This document shows, one piece after another, positions 8,864 through 17,407 of a stretch of 64,000 nt of DNA. The translations under genes were made by a program, and so were the position numbers. The notes beneath the pieces were generated by a model. The model made no database searches. It had not been told where the DNA came from and saw only the letters and a program-made list of their open reading frames with translations. The DNA is taken from assembly GCF_022919135.1 (NCBI RefSeq), contig NZ_CP095049.1:2050501-2114500 (forward strand), in the 5' to 3' direction. The stretch is from Hymenobacter cellulosivorans (GTDB taxonomy: Bacteria > Bacteroidota > Bacteroidia > Cytophagales > Hymenobacteraceae). The stretch's first letter is position 1. Each line of letters opens with the position of its first letter.

Positions 8864-9949
8864 ATGCCTTCCTATATCCACTGCCTGCGCCACGCGTTGG
8901 TATTCAGCCTGCCGGTTATGGCATTAACCGCCTGCTCCCCCGAGCCCAAAGCCGACGAAGCCTCGGCCAGTATTACCAAAACGGCAGTTGCTCCTGTCGC
9001 CACTGCATCGGCTCCCGCCGCAACAGCCCCCACCGAAACGGCTGCGCCAGCTGCTCCCGCCGGCTTCGACCCCAGCCAGGTGCCGGTAGCCAACCCTAAG
9101 CTCGGCGCCTTTCCCTACTTCAGTCTGCTGGATGGCTACGTGAAAATGGACGAGAAAACCGCCCCCGGCAACTCGGCCCGGGAAATGAACAAGGACGTCA
9201 ACTTCGACCAGTACGAGTTTTTCGACGGTACCAAGCTCATTCCCGTGGCTGGCCGCCTGCGCACGGTCATTGCCATGGGCAAAACGGCCTCCTTTTTCCA
9301 GGTGCAGAAAACTTACGAGCAGCTTATCCACGACATGGGCGGCGTGACGGTGTTTGAGGGCAGCGGGGAGAAGATGAAGGAACTCAAGCTCAACTACGAG
9401 GACAGCCGCCACCGCGCCCGGTACAACATGCTGCCCTACGAAAAAATGGGCGTCTACATGGTGCGCACTCCCAACCAGGAAATCTGGGTGGAAGCCTACA
9501 AAGCCTATGCCTCCGACCCGGAAAACTACTGGTTGACAGTGGTGGAGAAAAAAGCCTTACCCATGCAGGCCAGCGTATTACCGGCCGAGCAACTCAAAAA
9601 GGAACTGGACGCTAACGGTCACGTGGCCCTCTACATCAACTTCGACACCGACAAGGCCAGCATCAAGCCCGAGTCGGGGCCGGTGGTAGGCGAGGTGGTG
9701 AAGCTGCTGCAAACCAACCCCACCCTGCGCCTCACCGTGGAAGGCCACACCGATGACGCCGGCACGCCCGCTCACAATCAGCAGCTTTCTGAGCAGCGCG
9801 CCCAGGCTGTGGTAGCCGCCCTGACCGCCCAGCAAATAGCCGCCGACCGCCTCAAGCCCGCTGGTTTTGGCCAAACCAAGCCCCTGGCCGACAATGCCAC
9901 CGAGGAAGGCAAAGCCAAGAACCGCCGCGTCGAACTGGTACGGCTATAG
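8864..9949 (+). CDS. OmpA-family lipoprotein
   Basis: The 361-aa protein starts with a lipoprotein signal (ALVFSLPVMALTAC, Cys near 24) and an Ala/Pro/Thr-rich linker. Residues about 70-230 form an unrecognised domain. The C-terminal 110 residues are an OmpA-like peptidoglycan-binding domain: YINFDTDKASIKPES, VEGHTDDAG and the LSEQRAQAV helix that carries the conserved Arg, ending NRRVELV. This predicts an outer-membrane-anchored lipoprotein that contacts diaminopimelate peptidoglycan. It starts 46 bp after the prolyl oligopeptidase stop and converges with the next gene on the minus strand. Confidence 0.9.
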   Translation: MPSYIHCLRHALVFSLPVMALTACSPEPKADEASASITKTAVAPVATASAPAATAPTETAAPAAPAGFDPSQVPVANPKLGAFPYFSLLDGYVKMDEKTAPGNSAREMNKDVNFDQYEFFDGTKLIPVAGRLRTVIAMGKTASFFQVQKTYEQLIHDMGGVTVFEGSGEKMKELKLNYEDSRHRARYNMLPYEKMGVYMVRTPNQEIWVEAYKAYASDPENYWLTVVEKKALPMQASVLPAEQLKKELDANGHVALYINFDTDKASIKPESGPVVGEVVKLLQTNPTLRLTVEGHTDDAGTPAHNQQLSEQRAQAVVAALTAQQIAADRLKPAGFGQTKPLADNATEEGKAKNRRVELVRL

Positions 9950-9983
9950 CTCGACGCGCCGGAGGCGGCCGCTTGACGCAGCA

Positions 9984-10868
9984 CTAGTCGAAAGGAGAAT
10001 GATGGGAAGAGGACGATTCCCGGCGCATGACCTCGTCCAAGTCGCTGTCGGTGCCGGCGTAGCGGCTGCCGGTAGGCACCCGGAAAACCTGGTCGGAAGG
10101 AGTGGCCAGGTCGATACCGTCGAAATCCAGCTGCTCGCTTGGTTCGTTGAAGCGCTGTTTTACCCGGTCCAGCAAACCGCTTTTACCGGCTCCCGGCGCC
10201 CCCGGCAGCGTGTAGTGCACCAGCAACGCCAGCGTAGGCAAGGCCGCCGGAGCACGGTATTCAATGTAATCCAGCAGCTTCGGCGCTACTTTTATCTGTT
10301 CTGAGTACATCGTTTCGCAGCGCACCTGGTCGGGGAGCAGAAACACTACGCCCCGGCAGTTTTTCAGGGGCCCCACCGCCGTATTGGTTTTTACGGCCTG
10401 ATGCAGGACCCCGCCCTCGGCAGGAAAGGGGCTGAACACGGTGCAGTAAGGCCGCCAGTCCAGGTTCGACAGGATGGGTTGCTTTTCGGCTACCCGGCGC
10501 AGATAGTCGGCGCTTGGAATCCGGCAGTGGGTGTTGAGCGTGTCGTGTTGCAGGTAGTAGGTTATGCTGTCGGTGCGTAGGTCAATCAGAATGCCGTAGC
10601 GGTAGGTTGAATCGGCGAAGCCGTTGGGCCGTATTTCCCGCCGTAGCTGCGGCCCCCGGAAATACATGGTCACGTAATCGGTGGAGCGCAGGCCATGGAG
10701 CGAATGGCGCTCCAGAAGCCGGATGGTTCCCACAAAGCCATCGAGCCGCGAAGACTGGGCTGGTACAGAAACCTCGGCGCTGCGTGGCTCCTCAGCAGCA
10801 GGAGAGGAGCAGGCCAGCAACCCAGCCAGGCAAACTACCAGTAGGCGGGGCAGGAACATTTGTATCAC
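9984..10868 (-). CDS. Lipoprotein of unknown function
   Basis: A 294-aa product with a lipoprotein signal (LLVVCLAGLLAC, Cys 20) and a linker rich in Glu and Ser. The body (VTMYFRGPQLRREIRP, YGILIDLRTDSITYYLQHD) alternates strands in a way reminiscent of DUF4412/GLPGLI-type Bacteroidota proteins, but the match is too weak to name. The C-terminus is polar and acidic (YAGTDSDLDEVM). It converges with the OmpA-like gene, leaving 34 bp, and no terminator is obvious between them. The neighbours give no hint of function. Confidence 0.65.
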   Translation of the reverse strand: MIQMFLPRLLVVCLAGLLACSSPAAEEPRSAEVSVPAQSSRLDGFVGTIRLLERHSLHGLRSTDYVTMYFRGPQLRREIRPNGFADSTYRYGILIDLRTDSITYYLQHDTLNTHCRIPSADYLRRVAEKQPILSNLDWRPYCTVFSPFPAEGGVLHQAVKTNTAVGPLKNCRGVVFLLPDQVRCETMYSEQIKVAPKLLDYIEYRAPAALPTLALLVHYTLPGAPGAGKSGLLDRVKQRFNEPSEQLDFDGIDLATPSDQVFRVPTGSRYAGTDSDLDEVMRRESSSSHHSPFD

Positions 10869-11187
10869 GTAAGAAAGAAAAGGAGAGTCAGAACGGGCCG
10901 GGAAGATAGAGGATTCTTGTTCCCGGCTGCGCGGCTTCCGTCATGCCTACCGCAAGAGCGGGCTTCCACTCCAGAAATACCCGCTCTTGTAAACTATGCT
11001 GGCTATGCTTTGGTAATAGCTTGAAATGCAAGGATTTATTGGTGTATCGATGTTGCTTTACGCTGTAGGGAAATAGCGGTAAACTGTACGAGGAGGGGGA
11101 ACATTTTTGGCTGTTCTCAACGTTTTCTGCCTGATGTGCGTACATTCGCACCCCGCCCAGCGTGGCGGGCATCGTTCTTTACCATTT
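10869..11187. other. Gap before the tmRNA gene, with one hairpin
   Basis: No convincing gene. A 10-bp inverted repeat, CAAGAGCGGG (10953-10962) with CCCGCTCTTG (10980-10989), can form a hairpin with a 17-nt loop. The region just before the tmRNA is GC-rich (CCCGCC...GGCGGGC near 11153-11170) and presumably holds its promoter; TACATTCG at 11141 is one mismatch from the Bacteroidota -7 element TAnnTTTG, which is weak support. Confidence 0.4.
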
Positions 11188-11555
11188 GGGGCTGACCGGA
11201 ATTGACAGCTTGCGCAAGTCGCGAGTAAGCGTGCCAGGAGTTGAATGGATCTTCTGCGACCAAATCATTCGAACAATAACTGGCGAGTATAGCTACGCCA
11301 TGGCTGCTTAGTCTAGGTACTAGGTAATGTCATCGTCCCGCACCCGTTTTCTTTTACACGGGTGAGTTCGGGGCGTCGTAAGTAGAAGATAGTTAGAAAG
11401 GAGGTGTGACTTTCTAGCGAAAAACAATCGCATCTAAGGAGACTCTACGGGCCTGATGCGCGCCCGGAGTTTCACGAAAATCCAAGCGTAGATACGCACG
11501 TAGAAAGCTCGACGGTTTCCTTGTCTGGACCAGGGTTCGACTCCCTGCAGCTCCA
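11188..11555 (+). ncRNA. ssrA: Transfer-messenger RNA (tmRNA)
   Basis: The 5' end GGGGCTGACCGGAATTGACA is the characteristic tmRNA start, and GGGGCTG pairs with CAGCTCC near 11548-11554 to make the acceptor stem. A T arm (CAGGG-TTCGACT-CCCTG, 11531-11547) precedes it. The CCA is not encoded. The tag frame reads GGC GAG TAT AGC TAC GCC ATG GCT GCT TAG (11282-11311), i.e. GEYSYAMAA, close to the Cytophagales type of tag and ending in the AA degron. The length of about 368 nt is normal. tmRNA with SmpB rescues stalled ribosomes and marks the unfinished peptide for proteolysis. No protein gene overlaps it convincingly. The exact mature ends are inferred from the acceptor stem. Confidence 0.93.
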
Positions 11556-11558
11556 CTG

Positions 11559-11593
11559 AAAAGCCCTTCCCGGCAATGGGAAGGGCTTTTTTT
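11559..11593 (+). terminator. Rho-independent terminator of tmRNA
   Basis: A GCCCTTCCC / GGGAAGGGC stem with a 6-nt loop is flanked by AAAA on the left and TTTTTTT on the right, starting 4 nt after the tmRNA acceptor stem. Confidence 0.9.
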
Positions 11594-11739
11594 GTTTAAT
11601 TCCAACAGTTTTGTCAATACAATTGAACCGGCTACTAGATAAGTGGCACCAAGGGGATGGATTGCCACCCAGGCTACTTTAGATAATTTACGATAACCAG
11701 CGGCTGGACGATAGTTGCTTAAATAACCGTTTGCGTGTG

Positions 11740-11904
11740 CTAGCCATCGGCGGAGCTGCCCAGCGTGGAAGTGCCTACCGCCACAGCCAGGGTGTAAGCC
11801 GGAGTTTGGGCCAGCACTGGCAACGTAAGTAAGGCCAGCAGCCCGAGAAGTAAGTGCCTGAAAATAAACAACCGGGAGAAACGACGGGGTATAAATGTTG
11901 GCAT
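11740..11904 (-). pseudogene. Signal-peptide stub, possible truncated secreted gene
   Basis: From the ATG at 11904 the frame gives 54 residues: a basic start, a strong hydrophobic core (LLLGLLALLTLPVLAQ) with a good cleavage site, then only about 20 residues (TPAYTLAVAVGTSTLGSS) before the stop. A signal peptide this clear on such a short body suggests either the remnant of a gene that lost its 3' part or a small secreted peptide. The rest of the gap (11594-11739 and 11905-12140) holds no other recognisable feature. Not recognised as a known family. Confidence 0.3.
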
Positions 11905-12140
11905 AGCACGATGTATAACGTGGATAAACTTAGGGGTTCCTACCCAAAGCCAACATACATGCGCAGAGCTCCAAAATAGTTTTCCCGGCACCTGTATCCG
12001 GACAGATGATAATGGGCCTGCAAATTACCTGGGTAGCCGATACAATGCCGAGCAGACGGTTTTGCTGTTTGGGGGATGGATAGGCTCAATTGCAAGGCAC
12101 AGTGGCTGATGAACCTGATCCAATACCAGCCTCTGCTTTC

Positions 12141-13505
12141 TTAGAACTCCAGCCGAAAGACCGCGCCCTGGCCTTCCGCCGACTGCACCTTGATGCTGCC
12201 GTGGTGCAGGTGCATGATCTGCTTGGCTAGCGTCAGGCCGATGCCCGAGCCGTCTCTGCGGGTGGTGAAGAAAGGAATGAAGATACTATCGAGCACCTCC
12301 GGCGCAATGCCCCGGCCATTATCAACTACTTCAATGCACACCCGGCCGGAGGACTCGGCAAGGTAGGCCCGCAGGTGGATACCAGGCTGGGGGCATTCCT
12401 GCACGGCATACATGGCATTGAGGAGTAGGTTAATCAGCACTTGTTCCAACAACTGGCTATCGGCCTGCAGCTGCAAGTCGGCGGGCTGTACCGAGGTTTG
12501 CAAGTCGATGCCGGCCTGCCGCACCTGGGGAGTCATCAGGCCGCGCAGGTTGGTAAATAGCTCCCGGACCGATACTGTGGTCAAGACCGGGGCGCTGACG
12601 GTGCTTAGGTCGCGGTATACTTGGGCAAAGCGCAGCAGGCCCTCACTGCGGTGCTGAATAATGCTGATGCCCTCGGCTACGTCAGTAAGCAGGCCCGAAT
12701 CCGGGGGAGCTGCGGGCCGAAGCTGCTGCTGATCCAGCTCGTGCTGCAGGTGGCGGCGCAGGGAGTCGGCCAGGGAGGCAATGGGGGCCACCGAATTCAT
12801 GAGCTCGTGGGTCATCACGCGCAGCAGCTTTTGCCAGGCCGCGGTTTCGGTTTCGTCGAGCGTATCACTCACGTTTTTGAAAGCCACCAGGGTAAACTCG
12901 CGGCCTGGCAGGCGAAACTGTGTGGCTGAGAGCAGCAGCTGCATGGTTTTGGTGCCCACAGCCAGCTTCACTACCACCGGAGGCGCGCCGGGCGGCAGCT
13001 GGCGAATAGCGTCGTAGAGCACCGGCAGGCGTTTGTGCAGAGCCTGAATATTTTTCAGATAGGGCAGTTCCAGGGTTTGCTTGAACGCCTCGTTTACCCA
13101 TTCCACCTGGCCCGTCGCGTCGTAGGAAATAATGCCCGTGTCGATGAGCTGCAGCACGGTTTGCAGGTAAGTAAACTGGGCGGCCCGCTCGGCGCTGAGC
13201 TGGCGAAAGGTGGCATTGAGCTGATTAAAAGCCTTATATAATGGGCGGAGTGAGAGGTCGGCGTGTTCCTCGTTGTAGTACTGGGCAAAGTCGCGGTACT
13301 GCACGGCCAGCAGGTAATCATGCAGGGCGCGGTTGTTGCGCGTTACGTAGCGGGCCAGCTTCCACACGGCGAATACCAGCAGTGCCCCGGCGCCAATCAG
13401 CAACCCGTAAGCCTGGTGCTGCTGGGCATACAGGCCCACGCCCAGTAAGGCCAGCAAGATCAGCAGGCGCAGGGCAATGCCGAGTTCGAGCCGCTTAGAG
13501 GTCAT
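12141..13505 (-). CDS. Sensor histidine kinase, NtrB/NtrY-like
   Basis: The start is the ATG at 13505, overlapping the end of the response-regulator gene by 11 bp, which implies translational coupling; a longer open frame to 13589 lies inside that gene. The 454-aa protein has two N-terminal membrane segments (about 10-27 and 32-50), a PAS-like region (about 105-215), the phospho-acceptor His233 in THELMNSVAP, an N box NLLLNAMYA, and ATP-binding glycine boxes DNGRGI and GSGIGLTLAK. It is likely the partner of the sigma-54 activator upstream, and together they probably control the divergent ABC export genes. The signal sensed is unknown. Confidence 0.92.
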   Translation of the reverse strand: MTSKRLELGIALRLLILLALLGVGLYAQQHQAYGLLIGAGALLVFAVWKLARYVTRNNRALHDYLLAVQYRDFAQYYNEEHADLSLRPLYKAFNQLNATFRQLSAERAAQFTYLQTVLQLIDTGIISYDATGQVEWVNEAFKQTLELPYLKNIQALHKRLPVLYDAIRQLPPGAPPVVVKLAVGTKTMQLLLSATQFRLPGREFTLVAFKNVSDTLDETETAAWQKLLRVMTHELMNSVAPIASLADSLRRHLQHELDQQQLRPAAPPDSGLLTDVAEGISIIQHRSEGLLRFAQVYRDLSTVSAPVLTTVSVRELFTNLRGLMTPQVRQAGIDLQTSVQPADLQLQADSQLLEQVLINLLLNAMYAVQECPQPGIHLRAYLAESSGRVCIEVVDNGRGIAPEVLDSIFIPFFTTRRDGSGIGLTLAKQIMHLHHGSIKVQSAEGQGAVFRLEF

Positions 13506-14871
13506 GTTTTTCGAGGCGGCGGTACAGGGCCGTGCGCGTGATGCCCAGCTCCTTGGCGGCCTTGGTGATGTTGCCGTGGTGGCGCTCAATTACCCGCAGA
13601 ATCGTGGTTTTCTCGACTTCTTGGAGTTGCAAGGGGCCATCGGGCAGTTGCAGCTGGGTTTGGTCGGCTAGGGGCGTTTCCATGGCCGAGAAGTGAAAAT
13701 CCTGGGGCCGGAGCACTTCGCCCTCGGCCAGAATAACGGCCCGCTCCACGGCGTGCTGCAGTTCGCGCACGTTGCCGGGCCAGCGGTGCTGCTGCAGCTT
13801 CTGCAGGGTCGCTTCCTCAAAAATAGGCGGAGACTTGCGGTTGCGGGTCGCGTAAAGCCCCGCAAAGTGCCGGGCCAGTAAGAGCACATCGTCAGCGCGG
13901 GCCCGCAGTGGGGGTAAGGTGATTTCGACGGTGTTGAGCCGGTAAATCAGGTCTTTGCGAAACGCGCTCCGGGCGGCCAGCTCGTAGAGCGGGGCATTGG
14001 TGGCCGAAATCAGGCGGATGTCGACGGGCACGGGCTGGTTGGAGCCCAGCGGAATCACCTGGCGGTTTTGCAGGGCCGTGAGCAGCTTGGCTTGCTGGGC
14101 CAGGGAGATATTGCCGATTTCGTCCAGAAACAGCGTACCGCCCGACGCGGCTTCAAAGCGCCCGGCCCGGTCTTCGCGGGCATCGGTGAAGGAGCCTTTC
14201 TTGTGGCCGAACAGCTCACTTTCGAAAATGCCCTCACTCATGGCGGCCAGGTCGGCGGTAACGAAGGGCTTGGCGGCGCGGAAGGAGCGTTGGTGCAGGG
14301 CCTTGGCCACGAGCTCCTTGCCGGTGCCGTTTTCGCCCAGTAGCAGGACGTTGGCCTCGGTGGGCGCCACCTTTTCAATCTTATGGAATACCTCCTGCAT
14401 AGCTTCCGACTGGCCCAGCAAGTCAAACTCGGCGAAAGAAGCCGGGCGGCGCGGGGCCGGGGTGGCTGGCTTGCCGCTGGCCGGTAGCTGTTCCAGGGCG
14501 GCTGCCAGGGTTTCGAGCAGCTGCTGGTTGTGCCAGGGCTTAACGATGAAGTCGGTGGCGCCGGCTTTGAGGGAGCGGACGGCCGTGCTAACCTCGCCGT
14601 GGGCCGTAATCATGATGACGGTGGCCGCGGGGTCTTTTTCGCGGATGCGTCCCAGCCAGTACAGCCCCTCGTTGCCGCTGCCCAGGGTGCTTTTGTAGTT
14701 CATGTCCAGGAAAATCACGTCGAAGCGCTGCTTGCTGAGCAAGGACAGCAGCAGCTCCGGATTTTTCTCGGTCACGACTTCCTGAACCTCGGTTTTGAGC
14801 AGCATCCGCATGGCAAACAACACGTCGGTGTCGTCGTCAATTACTAAAACACGCGCTTTCTTCAGAACCAT
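13495..14871 (-). CDS. Sigma-54-dependent response regulator (NtrC family)
   Basis: The start is the ATG at 14871, directly before the receiver domain; the frame runs to 15009 without a domain. The 458-aa protein has a receiver (phospho-acceptor Asp56 in IFLDMN, Lys111 in VKPW), an AAA+ domain (Walker A GENGTGKE 179-186, Walker B GTLFLDE 245-251) and a Fis-type helix-turn-helix at the C-terminus (NITKAAKELGITRTALYRR). The loop that contacts sigma-54 reads GSFTDA (226-231) in place of the textbook GAFTGA. The gene is divergent from the membrane-fusion gene at 15181, so autoregulation and activation across this gap are likely. Confidence 0.93.
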   Translation of the reverse strand: MVLKKARVLVIDDDTDVLFAMRMLLKTEVQEVVTEKNPELLLSLLSKQRFDVIFLDMNYKSTLGSGNEGLYWLGRIREKDPAATVIMITAHGEVSTAVRSLKAGATDFIVKPWHNQQLLETLAAALEQLPASGKPATPAPRRPASFAEFDLLGQSEAMQEVFHKIEKVAPTEANVLLLGENGTGKELVAKALHQRSFRAAKPFVTADLAAMSEGIFESELFGHKKGSFTDAREDRAGRFEAASGGTLFLDEIGNISLAQQAKLLTALQNRQVIPLGSNQPVPVDIRLISATNAPLYELAARSAFRKDLIYRLNTVEITLPPLRARADDVLLLARHFAGLYATRNRKSPPIFEEATLQKLQQHRWPGNVRELQHAVERAVILAEGEVLRPQDFHFSAMETPLADQTQLQLPDGPLQLQEVEKTTILRVIERHHGNITKAAKELGITRTALYRRLEKHDL

Positions 14872-15010
14872 CAGGAAACAGGGAATAATCGGGAGAATAG
14901 CGTTGGCGGGTGAAGGCCAAGCACCGAAGTACCCAACATAAACCATACTAAGGTACCAAAAACCCATTTGGAGAGAAAACAGGCCGGTTTTTCTGGTCGT
15001 GCCGCGCACT

Positions 15011-15129
15011 ACTGTATCACCAGCGGACAGTGAACTGTATCAAAACCGAACACTACAGAGCTGATAGAAAATATTCCTGGTCTTAAGAATCTGTTTTTCA
15101 ATTGTTTATAGAAATGGCACCGTTGTTAC
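15011..15129 (+). promoter_or_regulatory. Candidate sigma-54 promoter and activator sites
   Basis: TGGCAC at 15115-15120, then 5 nt and TTAC at 15126, resembles the -24/-12 sigma-54 promoter (TGGCAC-N5-TTGC) with one mismatch in the -12 GC. It lies 52 bp before the membrane-fusion start. About 80-100 bp upstream there is a direct repeat ACTGTATCA (15011-15019, 15034-15042) and an inverted ACAGT-GA-ACTGT (15027-15038), a suitable place for an activator site. The presence of a sigma-54 activator gene next door supports this, but it is inference. Confidence 0.4.
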
Positions 15130-15180
15130 TGCTATCTGGCCAGCCGCTGGGGTAAGAACAAACCGGGCGGCGGCAAGACC

Positions 15181-16440
15181 ATGGACGTTGCTATTCAAAA
15201 GAAAACCTGGACCCGCACCCGCATCCTGCTGCTGGCCACGGCGGTGGTGGTCGTGGTAGTGGTCATCGTCAGCCGGATGGCGTCGGCGGGCACGGCCAAG
15301 CTCAACGTCGACCCCGAGCGGCTCACGATAAGCGCGGTTAGTCGGGGCGAGTTTCAGGAATTTGTGCCCGTGGATGGAGCCGTGATGCCCATCAAAACCA
15401 TCTACCTCGACGCGCCCGAGGGCGGCACCGTGCAGCGCATCCTGGTGGAAGATGGGGCCACGCTCACGGCTGGGCAGCCCATAATTCAGCTGACTAACAC
15501 CGACTTGCAGCTGGAAATGGTGAACCGGGAAACGGCCGTGTTCGACCTGATGAACAACCTGCACAACACCCGCAACCTGCTCCAGCAAAACCGGATTCAG
15601 CAGCTCAACCAGCTGGCCGACATCGACTACCAGCTGCGCGAAGCCAAGCGCCTCTACGAGCTGAACCGCACGCTCTATGACCAAAAGGTGATTTCGCAGC
15701 AGGAGTTTGCCCAGACTCAGAATAACTACCGCTACCAGCAGCGCCGCCAGCAGCTCACGCGCCAGTCGCTGCGCCAGGATTCGCTGAGCATGGGCCAGCA
15801 GATCGGGCAGATGCAGCAGTCGGTGGGGCGCATGCAAAGCAACCTGGCCCTGATGCGCCGCAAGCTCGACGACCTGACCATCAAAGCCCCGGCGGCCGGG
15901 CGCATTACGTCGCTCAACGCCGAAATCGGGGAGCTCAAAAGCCGCGGGCAGCGCATTGGGGAGCTCGACATGCTGACCGGCCTGAAGGTGCGCGCCACGC
16001 TGGACCAGTACTACATTTCCCGCATTTTCGCGGGTCAGAAGGCCGAAGTTACCCTGAACGACAAGCGCTACGAGCTGCGCGTCACCAAGATCTTCCCGCA
16101 AGTTACCCGCGGCCTGCAGGTCGACCTGGAGTTTAGCGGGGTTACTCCGCCCGACATTCGCCGCGGCCAGTCGTTGCCGGTGCGCCTGGCCCTGAGCGAC
16201 CCGACCCAGGCCGTGCGCGTACCCCGGGGCGGCTTCAACCAGAAAACCGGCGGCAACTGGATTTTCAAGGTCAGTGAGGATGGCACCAAAGCCTACCGCA
16301 CCGATATCCGCCTGGGCCGCCAGAACCCGGAATACTACGAGGTGCTGGCCGGCCTCAAGCCCGGCGACCGGGTGGTAACTTCCAGCTATGAAGGCTACGA
16401 AACCATGGGCGAGCTGCTGCTCAAGGCCAACACCGACTAA
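15181..16440 (+). CDS. Membrane-fusion protein (HlyD/MacA-like periplasmic adaptor)
   Basis: The 419-aa protein has one N-terminal membrane anchor (ILLLATAVVVVVVVIVS, about 14-31), a lipoyl/barrel-sandwich half motif (LDAPEGGTVQRILVEDGATL), a long Gln/Leu-rich coiled-coil hairpin (about 110-220), the second lipoyl half (IKAPAAGRITSLNAEIGE) and a beta-barrel region to about 390 (VRATLDQYYISRIFAGQKAEV). This is the standard adaptor that links an inner-membrane transporter to an outer-membrane channel. It heads a plus-strand run with an ABC ATPase and two permeases; no TolC-like gene is in the run. It probably responds to the divergent two-component system. Confidence 0.9.
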   Translation: MDVAIQKKTWTRTRILLLATAVVVVVVVIVSRMASAGTAKLNVDPERLTISAVSRGEFQEFVPVDGAVMPIKTIYLDAPEGGTVQRILVEDGATLTAGQPIIQLTNTDLQLEMVNRETAVFDLMNNLHNTRNLLQQNRIQQLNQLADIDYQLREAKRLYELNRTLYDQKVISQQEFAQTQNNYRYQQRRQQLTRQSLRQDSLSMGQQIGQMQQSVGRMQSNLALMRRKLDDLTIKAPAAGRITSLNAEIGELKSRGQRIGELDMLTGLKVRATLDQYYISRIFAGQKAEVTLNDKRYELRVTKIFPQVTRGLQVDLEFSGVTPPDIRRGQSLPVRLALSDPTQAVRVPRGGFNQKTGGNWIFKVSEDGTKAYRTDIRLGRQNPEYYEVLAGLKPGDRVVTSSYEGYETMGELLLKANTD

Positions 16441-16672
16441 TTCTTGGACCCGCAACCCTACACCGCGAAAAAGACGGTTGCGCCGGGCCCAATGGGGAGG
16501 AGTGGCACTGCGCCGCTTCTGCTGCCATCCGCCGCACAGTTGGTGAGTGACTCGCGTCGGCCGAGGGGGCTGACTGCAACCCAGCCCTCTGGTAGTACCC
16601 GGCACGACCGCCTTTTTTGAATTCCCGCTACTGTCCCAGCTCAATATCTTGTCTTTCTCAGAACGCTCTGCC

Positions 16673-17350
16673 ATGCTCCAGATCAACCACCTCGAAAAGA
16701 TTTACCGCACCGAAGAAGTGCAGACCAAGGCCCTGAACGACGTGTCGCTGACCGTGCAGGAAGGCGAGTTTGTGGCCATCATGGGCCCCTCGGGCTGCGG
16801 CAAATCGACACTGCTCAACATCATCGGCCTGCTCGACGAGCCCGACGGCGGCACCTTCGCCTTTGCCGGCACCGACGTGACCCATGTAACCGAGCGGCGC
16901 CGGGCCGAGCTGCGCAAAACCCACATCGGGTTCGTGTTTCAAAGCTTCAACCTGATTGAGGAGCTGACCGTGGCCGAAAACGTGGAGCTGCCGCTGATAT
17001 ATCTGGGCGTGGGGGCCGCTGAGCGGAAGCAGAAAGTAGAGCGGGTACTGGAGAAAATGCAGATTATGCACCGTCGCAACCACTTTCCGCAGCAACTCTC
17101 GGGCGGGCAACAGCAGCGCGTGGCCGTGGCCCGGGCCGTGGTCAACTCGCCCCGCCTGATCTTGGCCGACGAACCCACCGGCAACCTGGATTCCAGCAAC
17201 GGCAACGAGGTCATGGAGCTGCTCACCGAGCTCAACGAGGCCGGCACTACCATCGTGATGGTAACCCACTCGGAGCACGACGCCCGCTACGCCCACCGCG
17301 TGGTGCGCCTGCTCGACGGGCAGGTTGTGCTCGAACACGCGCGGGCGTAG
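16673..17350 (+). CDS. ABC transporter ATPase, MacB/LolD type
   Basis: The start is the ATG at 16673; the open frame extends to a TTG at 16649, which is less likely. The 225-aa protein has all ATPase motifs: Walker A GPSGCGKST, Q loop in FVFQSFNL, signature LSGGQQQR, Walker B LILADEPTGNLD and the switch His in VMVTHSEHD. Length and the TGNLDS sequence match the MacB/LolD/FtsE group, which energises FtsX-type permeases. It sits between the adaptor and the two permeases, so it most likely powers them both. Confidence 0.95.
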   Translation: MLQINHLEKIYRTEEVQTKALNDVSLTVQEGEFVAIMGPSGCGKSTLLNIIGLLDEPDGGTFAFAGTDVTHVTERRRAELRKTHIGFVFQSFNLIEELTVAENVELPLIYLGVGAAERKQKVERVLEKMQIMHRRNHFPQQLSGGQQQRVAVARAVVNSPRLILADEPTGNLDSSNGNEVMELLTELNEAGTTIVMVTHSEHDARYAHRVVRLLDGQVVLEHARA

Positions 17351-17407
17351 CGGTCCGGGCGGCACTTATCCTTTTTTTTAGCACTTGACCATAGTACCAC
17401 CGGCCCC

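Noticed and set aside
10888..11172. 94-codon minus-strand frame before tmRNA
   Set aside because: No protein features; contains a hairpin and probably the tmRNA promoter region.
11188..11600. Integrative element inserted at ssrA
   Set aside because: No integrase gene and no duplicated ssrA 3' end found in the window.
11414..11668. 84-codon minus-strand frame
   Set aside because: Lies across the 3' part of the tmRNA gene and its terminator; a structural RNA explains the sequence better.
16441..16672. Second sigma-54 promoter before the ABC ATPase (TGGCAC near 16504)
   Set aside because: No GC at the -12 position with correct spacing, so the match is only the common half.
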